Positions 11,832 through 22,873 of a stretch of DNA of 64,000 bases are shown here, piece by piece. Source of the DNA: Pelobates cultripes (taxonomy: Eukaryota; Chordata; Amphibia; Anura; Pelobatidae); assembly GCA_933207985.1 (NCBI GenBank), contig OW240921.1, positions 110,992,783-111,056,782 of the forward strand, written 5' to 3'. The notes below the pieces were generated by a model. That model was not told the origin of the DNA, did not search any database, and worked only from the letters and a program-made list of their open reading frames with translations. The translations under genes and the position numbers were made by a program. The number at the start of each line of letters is the position of its first letter. The first letter of the stretch is position 1.

Positions 11832-12420
11832 TGTGTGTGTACACTCAGCAGTCTGTCTGTGTGTGTACACTCAGCAGTCTGTCTGTGTGTGTACACTCAG
11901 CAGTCTGTCTGTGTGTGTACACTCAGCACTCTGTCTGTGTGTGTACACTCAGCACTCTGTCTGTGTGTGTACACTCAGCACTCTGTCTGTGTGTGTACAC
12001 TCAGCACTCTGTCTGTGTGTGTACACTCAGCACTCTGTCTGTGTGTGTACACTCAGCACTCTGTCTGTGTGTGTACACTCAGCACTCTGTCTGTGTGTAT
12101 ACACTCAGCACTCTGTCTGTGTGTGTACACTCAGCACTCTGTCTGTCTGTGTACACTCAGCAGTCTGTGTGTGTACACTCAGCAGTCTGTGTGTGTACAC
12201 TCAGCAGTCTGTGTGTGTGTACACTCAGCAGTCTGTGTGTGTGTACACTCAGCAGTCTGTGTGTGTGTACACTCAGCAGTCTGTGTGTGTGTACACTCAG
12301 CAGTCTGTGTGTGTGTACACTCAGCAGTCTGTGTGTGTGTACACTCAGCAGTCTGTGTGTGTGTACACTCAGCAGTGTGTGTGTGTACACTCAGCAGTGT
12401 GTGTGTGTGTGTGTGTATTT
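11832..12420. repeat. 'tgtacactcagca' minisatellite
   Basis: About a dozen 26-bp units ('tgtgtacactcagcactc' plus 'tgtctgtg') are followed by about ten 22-24-bp units with a shorter TG block. The unit lengths are not multiples of three, so all three frames give similar Cys/Val/Ser peptides. Those open frames are not genes. Confidence 0.96.
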
Positions 12421-13375
12421 AGCAGACTGTGTACTCAGCAGTCTGCTAAATACAGACAGACTGCTAAATACACATACAGACAGACTGCCGTGCACACACA
12501 CAAACTGCTTAATACACACACAGAGATATTAATTAGTTCGGACAACTGTATGAGTTGTTTTTTCTAAACATAAACCTCAGTATTCAGGTTTAAATGCCGT
12601 TTTGGCACTTTGAGGGAAAAAAATTGGTATGTATTACGGTTTGGGCACTCTGGCTCAAAAAAGTTCGCCATCACTGGTCTAGACTCACCATTATTATGCT
12701 TAGATTGTAAGCTCACAAGCTGTACGTTGTGTTCTTTCCCCAACTGTGTACAGCACTGAACAATGCAATTTCTTTATAAACACAAAGTAAATAATTCAAG
12801 GACGTTAAAAAGATTGATGCTCAGTAATGCGATTCTTTACCAGTAAATCTGGTGTATATATTGTACATTTACTGTTGGCTCAGTGTTATTGAAATTAGTG
12901 GTTTTAAGGTTGTTGTTTTTTTAAATTTAATATATGACATATCTGTGTGGGCAGCTGTGGAATGCTGCGTACTCTACAATAGATAAATGGTAACCTTCAC
13001 CAGAACCAAAAATAAAGTATAAATGTTTTGCCTCCCTCCACACCGAGCAACTTTGGGTTGTCCTATTGGTCACCCTGTGGTATTTTGCAAGTTAAAAATA
13101 TATGATAACTAGTATCATGGTTCAGATTTCAAGGACAAACATCTGTTCTTTACTTGAACATCTGACATCCCCGGTTAATCAGCGTAGATACAGATATAGC
13201 CAGACTTGAATACATGTTTTTCCTGTACTCTCAGTATAATAAAACACATTCTCGTTAACTAGCTTGAACATTTTGTTTAGAAAGACTTTGCGAAGATGTT
13301 TAAACATTCAAATTATATTTATTTCTATCATATATGCCAATGAGAGTTTTCTCTTATGGATTATTCTGATTTCAG

Positions 13376-13548
13376 ACCGGAGAAGGTTTTGTGGCAGCGA
13401 CTGGATGATGACATTCCTGAACACGTTATCGTCTTTGGTGGATCTCTCATCTTCAGCACCCTTAACAAGACTGACAATGGCACCTATCGATGCGAGGCTT
13501 CCAATGCCGTGGGCCGTACAACAGCTGATTACACACTTTTTGTGTACG
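13376..13548 (+). CDS. cadm1: cadm1 exon: second half of the third Ig domain
   Basis: This 173-nt exon lies between acceptor 'tctgatttcag' and donor GTGAGT. It completes the Arg codon and reads PEKVLWQRLDDDIPEH, then VIVFGGSLIFSTLNKTDNG, then TYRCEASNAVG, ending VYG with phase 1. It aligns with human CADM1 (TWVRVDDEMPQH..., NKTDNGTYRCEASN, YMLYVYD). The C-strand Trp (VLW) and the F-strand signature D-x-G-x-Y-x-C (DNGTYRC) are present; the Cys pairs with LNC of the preceding exon. Two N-glycosylation sequons, NKT and NGT, adjoin. The last base G forms the first base of the codon completed by any of the following phase-1 exons (Asp with each of those at 22799, 29001 and 52555). Confidence 0.96.
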
Positions 13549-16079
13549 GTGAGTGTCAGGTGGATATGTGATTACGTAAAAGGAAAAGGGGGAGGGTCAA
13601 TATTTTTATTGTATATATTTTTTCTAACTTGCTTTTGAATCCAATCCTCTAACAACTTGATTCCTAATAACTTTTATAGCTTTCCCTATGAATTTTAACA
13701 TTTTAGTATTCACTTTTATGACCTGTCCATTTGACTCCTTAACATGTCGTCTACATGGTAGCTACGACTTTATCATGAGACTGATGTATCGACTTTCCAG
13801 CTGTTGTTAATAGACTATGACCTTCAAAAAAGGCAATGCTGGCTACAGGCTGCGTCAAGGTCAGAGAAGCTTTAGTGTAGCAGCTGGAGTGTTAACTTAT
13901 TAGCTAACCCTGGCCTTCATAATCTGACTTCCTACTCCCTTCGCCCCCACCCCCCAAGCATCTTGATATTCTCATAACTCCATCTTCTCTCTCATCCAGT
14001 CCAACCTTCATGTTCTGCTGCCAGTCATGTATATTATTAATCAGTTCATTTTCAATTTTATTTTCTTGCCGTGACCTTCAGGCTCCCTAAACGCAAGCAT
14101 CTTTTACTCGTGTTAACAGTCCCATTTACTCATACGACAATACTGTGCTGGTGGTCAAAGGATAATACCACCAGCCTAGGGCTGATTTTGATGCAATGTT
14201 TTTCGGCAGTTTACTTCCCCTTACTCACTCCCCAAATAAACTCTGAAATAATTTTTTGGTTGTTTGCATGGGGCCAGTTACAAGTCAAACTTCACAAAAA
14301 CAGGTGCCTCATGGTATGTATGTTAATTGCTTTGTGCATGGAGTAAATTACGAACAATAAGTAAAGTGGAGAAAAGCTCTAAGAACATCTTTCCTGTAAC
14401 TCCTCTAAGTCAAAACCAAGTCCATCATTAGATTGAGCTGCAATGGTTGAAATGGTTATGCCACACCAAACTTGACTTTCTCCTATTGTTTCCTCTTCTC
14501 TTTCCAAAATGTTATTCATTACTGATCTAGCTCTCTTTAAAACAAACTCTTTTGTCTTCTGTGTTTGTCCACGAATGACATTTGTGACAGAAGGTTGTAG
14601 CTTAAGGCAAGGTCCACTTCCTTTATCAAGCTAACAATGGCAAAGCTTACCTTATGCTCCACCATTTTGTTATGGTCGCAACATGTAGGAAAAATCTCAG
14701 AAAAAGACAAAATAGTCCCTACTTTGTGGTATGTTTTAAAGAAAAATGGGTTAGGGAAAAGAAGTACAGGTTTTGAAAAAGGACGCAATAGGAGGAAGGT
14801 AAGTTTGAGGTGACAGCCATTTTAAGGTGCACTTTTCATTATTTTTATTGTAGAAAGAGACCCAAGTTATTATGTAAGTGGCATTAGCTTGGGAACCCAT
14901 TATTGAGTTGGAAAATTCTCAGGGACCCATTACTCAACCATTATGTAATATATCTGTAAAATAACATTAATTCTGCAAATTCACATTCCTTAAGCTCTTC
15001 CCAGTGTCATCGGGGACTCGGCAGTGTTAGGAATGTGCTGCTGCTGCACTAACAGTTTGTTTTTGGGCAGTTGCCTGGGGCTCAGACAATATGATGCGCC
15101 TTTTCCACTCATCAGGGACCAACAGAAATAGCATAAGGATGCACGTGTGGGTTGCTTCCAAGGGGTTAAAAACCAGTGCCACAGTCTACGACAAAGAATG
15201 GCTCGGCTTTTGTTGTGCTGTGCTAAATTTGAAGAGCGCAAAAACTGTTCACTAGAAAAACAAGTTTGTGCTGTTGATTACCCTTTGCTGCACCTGTATC
15301 TCTTTAGGCATTCTTTTAGAACGTCGTTAGAATTTCTAGTTTGGGAATCCACTTTAGATTGTGTATCCCCCTTTGTTACAGTTTGTAACTTTTTTTGTAG
15401 CATTTTGGGTTTTTATCATATATATTTCTGAAGATTTCCTTTCAAGAGGGAATTCTGGCCTATTTATCCTACATTATTAACCTGAGAAAACACAACACTT
15501 TGTCATTTTGTAATAGTTAATAATAATTGTGCATTTTGTGTTTTTGTTTTTTGTTTTATAAATTGGAGAAAATGTGTAAGATTGAGCATTTCTGATTTCT
15601 CCAGGCTGGTGCCACAGACCAAATCCTAACACTCTCTTGTCTAACGTTGTGTAGAATGTGATCTTTGGCTCCGTCCAGGACATGTTAAGCTAAATAAACT
15701 AAACACGCAATACATAGAAATGTTAAAACTGCATAAAAAAAGTCTTTTCATATGATGCTTGACTTAACGCACAATTTTTCTTACTGTTTATGTATAATCC
15801 GGCTGCCACTCACACAATGTATGGATAACTTAAAGGTATTTAATGTACTCTATAATCTACGTGGCTAAAAGTATGTAGATTCTTCTTTAAATAAATAAGA
15901 TCTTCCTTTTCGGCCACACTTGTTGGTGCTGTGTGTGTGTTACATGAAGCACGCACATAAATGTTGGCTGTAGATTGGTCCCTACTGCAGAGTTCATTGA
16001 CAGTGGTGTGCAGTCATAAGATTCCACCTTTTCAACACTATAGGTTCTCTACAATGTGAGGTGAGATGAAAGGATCGCT

Positions 16080-16440
16080 TGGCACAATTTAAATCTGTTA
16101 GTGCATCGTTATGGAATGGTCCAATTAGGCTCAAACGCTCAGCTGCGGAGTGTTATGGCCACACAAGCTTGCAAGAAAAAATCTGCATGTTCCACCAAGA
16201 AAGCATTGTATCATTACAAGGACTGTTCGATGGAATCTTCGTGGAAAGGGATTTCTGTGGCGAAACACCTGTATGAAAACAAGGTCACCAAATATGGCCA
16301 AATGTCAGATCTATTGGAAAACTGCCACCATTGGACTCTGGAGTAATGAGTCTCTTCATCTACCGGTTGGTCGAACGGAGGACCCTTGGTTTCAACAAAT
16401 CTGATGAGAAAAATACTTTTTGGACTGTGTAATGGCAACT
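16080..16440 (+). pseudogene. Possible decayed Tc1/mariner-type transposase fragment
   Basis: Several overlapping frames in this segment carry pieces that resemble a Tc1-like transposase broken by indels. The best is GLWSNESLHLPVGR, compared with the catalytic-Asp motif 'LWSDES.F' of Tc1 enzymes; here the Asp position is Asn. Upstream is 'RWNLRGKGF', where Tc1 proteins have an Arg-rich segment. No terminal inverted repeats were found. This is a weak call by eye and could be chance. Confidence 0.3.
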
Positions 16441-19400
16441 ATAAATTTTGTTCTATGGAATAATGACATCGGATATTTTCATGGTTCTGCAGATGCCTCT
16501 TGATTCCCATGTGGGAAAGTCTTCATGCTACGACGTACACTGGAATAATACACAAACTGATGCTTGTACCTTTGTGGCAAAAGGTAATGCCATTCCCTGT
16601 CTCACCTTAATATGATGGGCCGTATAAAAAATGAAGCTCATGCAGATATGGATTTCTTATCTCGGAGGAGGAACCTAACTGACCCTGCATAGAACCTAGG
16701 CATTAAAATTAACAGAAGGCCAGTCCAAAATGGCCAGCCTCATCATTTGTTTTGTGACTGAAAGTATATCCCTGACGCAATGTTCTTAAATCCTGTAAAA
16801 ACAAAAACATACCTTTAGCCATGCAGACTTGCTATAATAATCTTGGCATGTGTTACTGGAGAGGAACAGTTATGAGTGATGCTGTGTAGGTAGATGTGCG
16901 TCCTGTATAGGTATTTTTCAAATGAAGATATCCCAGAACAAAGAAAACAAGTGGTGGGTGGCAAAATGAATAGTACAATAAAGTGTATCTGCGTGTATTA
17001 TTTACATCTCTGAGAAATCGACAAAACGATGACTGAAAAAGTAATTGTTTTGCTGTATTGGGTTAATTTATTTTGATCGTCTCATAGGAAGTTTAGATAT
17101 TGAACCTGGAGACTTACCTGAATTTGCCAATTTGTACCATGTCTGTTCACAGCCATTTAATGCAAACAAATACAATTTTTCCTTATCAGCCATGCGTGTC
17201 TCTGAAATGATAATGATATTGAAATGATAAATGAATATCATCAATAAAAATATCTTCCATTTTTATCAATCAGAGAAAGTATTTTCCGGCCCTTGGCATT
17301 GTTAACCCGGCATTATAACTTTTTTTTCTAACTTGTCTTTCTTTTACCTTTCATCCATGTGGACGTTTTTACTCTGCACTTGAAATTGTATGTATATGAT
17401 GACACCGTAGTAAGGTTTGATGTCACATTAAGTTGTCACTTTGTCTTCTATTTGTCTTTGTCATCTTGACAGTGGTGTGGTTCTGAATCCATATTCCCCA
17501 AGCACTCATAAAGGTGCTGTGTGTAATTAAGGGTTTGATGTATTAATTACAGACAGGCCAGCTCTGGGAGAGATAAAGCAACCTCCAGATGCGTCTCTGA
17601 TTGGAGACTGACATCGCGTATCGCACTCTGAATACACGCACACTGCTCCCACCTCACCATCTTTACAAGTTCAAAGCCTGAATCTTTCTCTGCATCCCTT
17701 TTCAGCTAGGCCTGGGGGATAGCGATTCATTAACAGGTGGCAGCAATAAGATAAAAGCACTCCCCAACTTAACACCTTATTGTTTATTTTATCACTTTGG
17801 GAAGCATGACGTGAACGGCAAGGATTATTAGAAAATTTACTATTCTTGATGCTCGCACTGAATAGACTAAATACGTGCATAGTAGTTATGTGATCAAGAC
17901 AGCAGGGCAAGAACCCCCCTGATTGTGCGTTTGAGCACACGATTCAGAGAACGTTAATGCTTTTTGGGCGCTGTCATTTTATCTTTTAGATCAGGGAATC
18001 TCAGAGGCTTTGGCTTTCCTTTGGCCAACGATACACTATGACAGTCAAGTTGTAGCAGTTGTTGCATTGAGAAAAAATTACTTAAAATTCAGACAGAACC
18101 TTATTTTCGGTGGTTACATTGCACTTTTGCGGTCCCTTCATGTCACCAGACTGGTGGCCACATGTATAGACTATGTGCAAACTCGAAAATTGCCATTCTA
18201 TACCACACGTTGCAAAAGAAATGTGAACCACCTGTGGTTGTGACTGCCTGGACATTAGGCTTTTGAAGTGCTTTTTAGCTACAGTTTTTGAGAGGTGTGT
18301 GGGTAATTTCTGAACGTTAACATTGCCTTTAAAATGCTTCTTGTTGTCTTTCTTCACCAATTAATACATTTCCATGAACGAGTAGACAATAAATAATGTA
18401 GCATTTCTGACCCCATTTAAAATAACTTATTTTTTTATAGATCTCTGCTACCCACAGGAAATCTGGAACAATATATTTATTTTTTATTCTTCGAACATAC
18501 GTTACAGGTGACATTCAAATGCTGTGAGGCTCTCTTCCCTTGTTTTCTTATGGCCTATTTGTTTCGTGGAACTTTCAATTGCATTTTACTAATTTCATAC
18601 AAACAGGACATAGGTAATCAGAGATCCTCATGTTAGCTTGCCCCTGGTTCAAGCAAGTGACACTGTTTGATATCAAGTCACCCTCTAGAGAACTTCCTTT
18701 TTCTATTTCATAAACCTTTTTGCTAGGATCAGATTCTCCAGGCATTGTGATCCAAATCTAATTTGTAAATAAATATTCCACAATGGCTGCAATACAGCTC
18801 TTTACTTTATTTTTATTTTTTCCCAATGCACGGCTTTTTATACTTGTCTTCCAGGTACCTGTGGTAGTCTTTGTGACCCAATTTTAGTTTTCAAATGAAG
18901 TTCCTTAGTTTTGTCAAACTGATGTTTAACAGTACAATGTGTATTTATCCCAATTGATCAAAGGTGTTTGTCTTTTGGTAGTGAAGATATTTCTTTTTGG
19001 GTTTTTTGATCTTGCACCGAGCCTGCTTCCTAACATAGTGCAGAAAATACAGTATTTTCTTGTATGATAGCCCCTATCTAGGATTCTATACACATTGTTC
19101 TGATCAGTTGACCTGCTGTCATTTTTTTAAGGCTATTCTGCTATCTGTGATATTCCCTTCGTTTTGATATCAGAGCTATACGTGTTTGTCGGCTAGCAAT
19201 TCAATATATTTTGCTTTTTATTTGCTTTGTACTATACAACCATTCCTGGTCCTTGCTTTTGGTGAAACAATGGTAGAATAACATCAGCTCCTGATCTCAT
19301 TCTCGTTCTTCGTTACAAGATGAAAGGATCGCTTCTCTCAGTGCATGGTGGGACTTCACTTTTCTCTTCAAACTGTATCCTGTTTTTCTGTTTTTGTTAT

Positions 19401-21250
19401 TTCAGACAGCCATAATGCATGGATATCTTTTTATTAACGTTGTTATAGATTATCGTTATTATTCATTGAGTACACTGCTTGGTAGAATGTCTTCCTGTTT
19501 TTGTATTCCACCTTTTGTGTAATTTTTCAATTGTGAAATGACCGTTTCAGTGGTGTCTACAGATAATGACCTTGCTTACTCAGTCAATGTCATGCATCAG
19601 ATGTATGGACAACCTTGGTTCCCTTTTGGTTCTGAGTCACGTGTGCGTTATTTGGAATTGCATAAATATATCCAGCACAATTTATTAATAAAATCAAAAC
19701 TGGTTAGTCCTCTATTTTCCAACAGATATCATCTCAGAAAAGAAAAAATAGCCAATAATTTGGTACTCCATGCATGTCGTGACTTGATAAAATCTTTTAG
19801 TTTTTCTGAATTTTAGTTGGGTACGTTAAGAATGTTTTCATGCTTACCCAATAGAATACTTTTTATAAAGAAGCACAGAGGTGCACATTACCAATTTGAA
19901 TGCTTGTTCAAAATGAGTGCGGCAAAAGAACATCTTGACTGTCTAATTGACACCTGGGCAAGTGCAACAAAGACTTGTTTCTTGTAGTGTTTCTATCCCA
20001 ACATTGCAAGAGTTAAAATGTAGATAATCACTTGCTATTTAACTCCATTTGTATAGATTAGATTTTTAGATAGTTGGTAACCTACACAGAGAGAGAGACA
20101 CACACACCTCACTCACTATAATCTGTCAGGCTGTTGGTTTATCTTTGTGTAGGGGGAAGGGACTTGATAGATAGATATGTGCACACCCTATGCTTTGCTT
20201 AAAGCACTAGTTACTGGAACTTGTAATTTGGTGATACTTTTTTTTTTTTAATGTATGAAAGCTGTTAGCTGAACTAGAACACCCAGAAACCATTGCTTTC
20301 TGAAGTAATGTACAGTTGTGTTAATGGGCACTGCAGGTTAGGAGGGAGGGACAGAAGGGGGGCTACATACACACACAGTAACCAGCAGAGAGGACACTAT
20401 CTAGAATGAGAGAGATAATGCAGACAGGGCAGAATTAACACGCAGAATGCTGCAAAACCTTTTTACTTCCAAAAACTGTACAATATTGAGCTTGCAAAAA
20501 AAAAGGCAGGGAATTAAGTGGAAAAGGGGGGAACCACCTCCATAATAAATTAGAGCAGTGTCACTAGGTTTTTACATAAGCACAAAAAGCAATGTTGTGA
20601 AAACGTAGCATTCATTCGTTACATAAGAAACCACGTAGAAACAAGCAATAATAAACTGTATATACACAAATTATTGCAAATATTTTCTTGCTGATAGCCT
20701 TTTGATTTGCCATTTATCATCATCATCAATATAGTTGGCTTTTATTTTATTTTAAATTAAGCTTTTAGTTTTTATTTGTTTGTTTGTAAAACCCCCAGTT
20801 AATTTTTATTTGGGGTCACAGCTATCCAACTGATGCTCCACTTTACATCCTAATAATATAGCCATATCACTGTGGTTAATACTTAATAGCCTGCTGCCTT
20901 TCCACTGCCCTTATTATAGTAATTGTTATCCTGCAGGCCTCGCATTCCTTTTCTTTGAATGATAATCGATATAGATCCGTTGACATTAGTCGTGCCTCCC
21001 TTTATAATGTGCGAATTAGTTTGAACACTTTGGTCATCTTCTCCCATGGATATGTGTAACAGGGGTCTGGATTCTAGGGCATTTGGAAGCGTGCATCTCT
21101 CCTTCATCCCTCAATCCAATATAGCTGCTACCCTAATTCTAACACCGACATTTAATGGCCATCTCCGCAGCAGCTCCACCAGAATGAAAAGGGTGAAAAA
21201 GGGTAACGTGACTTATTATTTTGCTAAATTCAGTGCAGTAGTTTGCCGAT

Positions 21251-21283
21251 TTTTTATTTATTTATTTATTTATTTATTTATTA
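21251..21283. repeat. (TTTA)n microsatellite
   Basis: About eight units of 'ttta' lie in the intron upstream of the threonine-rich exon. Confidence 0.95.
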
Positions 21284-22798
21284 TCCATTAGATTTCATAT
21301 TGATATTCTGACAATGTTCTTTTATAATTTAATTTACGATTGATATTTCCATAAATATAGGACATATCTTTGTTTATTGAAAATTACATACTCTTCTGTA
21401 AATGGTAAACATTAATTTATACATTGAGTTCCGCCGCAAAATGTGAGTCAACAGAAATCTCTGTAATATTTTTCACTTTAAAAATAAAAATTAAACATAA
21501 TTGCCTATAATTTCCAGATTGCTCATTCCTATTTTTTTACATTTTAGAATATATTGGAGTACTACCTTCCCCACTCCCCCATTTAAGTATTTTTAAGTTC
21601 TCGTCAATAACTTGCTGAATTTATATTGACACCTGGTTGATTTTGCACGAGTATCTTGATTAATGTATCTGGTGTTGATTACCTGTAGATATTCGGGTAA
21701 TTTTTTATGAATTATTCTCTTCTCTTGTCACAGATCCATGCTGTTAATTTCACAGTAATTGAATTATCTCCCAATGATTTTCCATCGATAGTCTGTGGGT
21801 TTCGCAGTACATACTTTGTGTAATTTAAATTATAAATGTCTTATATCACATTGATCGCTGATGTTCATTCACAACTTGCGCTCACATCCTGCTGATACCC
21901 GCTACATGATTACTCTACCCGGTGGTTTGCCAGAGAGGGTCTTGATATCTTTGCTGTTTTCTGATTTTAATATTCAGCTGAATTTTGCATCTTCGTTTTA
22001 GCGAATGTCCACTAATATCCTACTGTTTTCATACTGGAAATATCATAAGGTGTCATGCTGAATTATTTTTTAAGTATTATAAATTGGGTCAATAAGTCAA
22101 GAATCACTACTTACCTTTTAATATGCTAAATATTCGATTAATTGTACCATGATGTAATAGATAACTGGGTGTACCTAGAACTTGTTATCTTGCTCCTACG
22201 TCAAGCATTTGATTGGTATTTGGGGGGATTCCTGATTTTTGACTCACCTTTATATATTTATATATATATATCAATGGTGTAAAAATAAATTTAAAAATAA
22301 AAAAATAAAAAATAAAAAAAGTGAAGCAGTTGAAACCAGGCCACCAAATTAAGTGTTCAAAGCTGTAAGTCTTGTTGTCCTTCTCTTTCATGGTGGCCTT
22401 AAGACGGGAACAGGAAATCAATGCTTTGTTTATTATGGTGTGGTTCCCTACTGCCATTGGGTGCTCACAGTAGAAATGAGCTATATCTGCTCTAGTACTT
22501 AAAGGCAGCAGGGAAGAGATCGATGCCACTGGTACACCACCAGCTGTTCCGTTCACCTTCTAGAAGGTACATGTAGGGGAAGGCATATCAAATAAAAGTA
22601 AATCTAATTAACAACATGGTTTCACCACTGCTCACTGGCACCCAATGACTTTCCGTATCTACCCTGATTATTTTTCATTAATAGCTTGCCAATTTACCAT
22701 TGATATTATGCTTTCTTTGTGATGTGTTTTGCTGTTGTTGTTTTTGTTTTAATTTTGTTTTTGTTTTTTGTTTTCCTTGTTTTTTTTTTCTCATTCAG

Positions 22799-22873
22799 AT
22801 TCCCCCACCACCCTCCCACCACCCACAACAACCACCACCACTACCACAACCACCAAACCCCTCATCATCCCAG
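22799..22873 (+). CDS. cadm1: cadm1 exon: threonine-rich stalk
   Basis: This 75-nt exon (25 codons' worth, phase 1 in and out) lies between acceptor 'tctcattcag' and donor GTATGG. With the incoming G it reads DSPTTLPPP, then ten Thr, then KPLIIP. Human CADM1 has DPPTTIPPP followed by a run of Thr and ILTIIT at the same place, right after VYD. In mammals this exon belongs to the alternatively used juxtamembrane stalk set, carries mucin-type O-glycans and influences ectodomain shedding. Being 75 nt in symmetric phase, it can be skipped without a frameshift. The Pro/Thr content in the other two frames is a shadow of the same bases. Confidence 0.93.

Larger units (their letters stand above)
10949..12676. 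mobile_element. Non-autonomous hAT element with internal minisatellites
   Basis: The left end is CAGTGATGGCGAACCT and the right end is 'aaaaagttcgccatcactg', giving 14-bp perfect terminal inverted repeats CAGTGATGGCGAAC. Both flanks carry the identical 8-bp target duplication GTCTAGAC (10941-10948 and 12677-12684), which is diagnostic of hAT. The 1.73 kb holds no transposase. It contains a GC-rich hairpin (11178-11319), a GA-rich minisatellite (about 11321-11660), a CA-rich tract and a 'tgtacactcagca' minisatellite (about 11832-12420). The long open frames here, on both strands, are products of these repeats. Confidence 0.92.
4734..13375 (+). other. cadm1: cadm1 intron inside the Ig3 domain (8.6 kb)
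   Basis: This is a phase-2 intron with donor GTAAAGT and acceptor 'tctgatttcag'. It holds TTAA MITEs at 5172-5444, 8615-9599 (interrupted by a foldback element), about 9822-10305 and about 10305-10639, a TA array at 6502-6550, and the minisatellite-bearing hAT element at 10949-12676. In 5445-6500, 6567-8614, 10640-10940 and 12685-13375 I see no gene, RNA or clear repeat. Confidence 0.85.
13549..22798 (+). other. cadm1: cadm1 intron between Ig3 and the threonine-rich exon (9.2 kb)
   Basis: This is a phase-1 intron with donor GTGAGT and acceptor 'tctcattcag' after a run of T and TTTTTG blocks from about 22738. It holds a possible decayed transposase (16080-16440) and a TTTA array (21251-21283). 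The remainder is AT-rich, with no gene or clear repeat that I can support. Scattered frames of 60-124 codons show no domains. Confidence 0.85.

Noticed and set aside
10963..11844. 293-codon Ser/Pro/Leu-rich minus-strand frame
   Set aside because: Product of the GA-rich and TG-rich tandem arrays of the same hAT element.
11551..12567. Long Cys/Val/Ser-repeat open frames, up to 338 codons, in all plus frames
   Set aside because: They are translations of a 22-26-bp minisatellite inside a hAT element; similar peptides occur in every frame, and there are no splice, start or domain signals.
16062..19335. 'agatgaaaggatcgctt' occurring at about 16063 and 19318
   Set aside because: Only 17 bases are shared and the flanks do not align; too little to call a repeat pair.
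22185..22556. 123-codon minus-strand frame
   Set aside because: Low-complexity hydrophobic and AT-rich; no motif; no partner exon.
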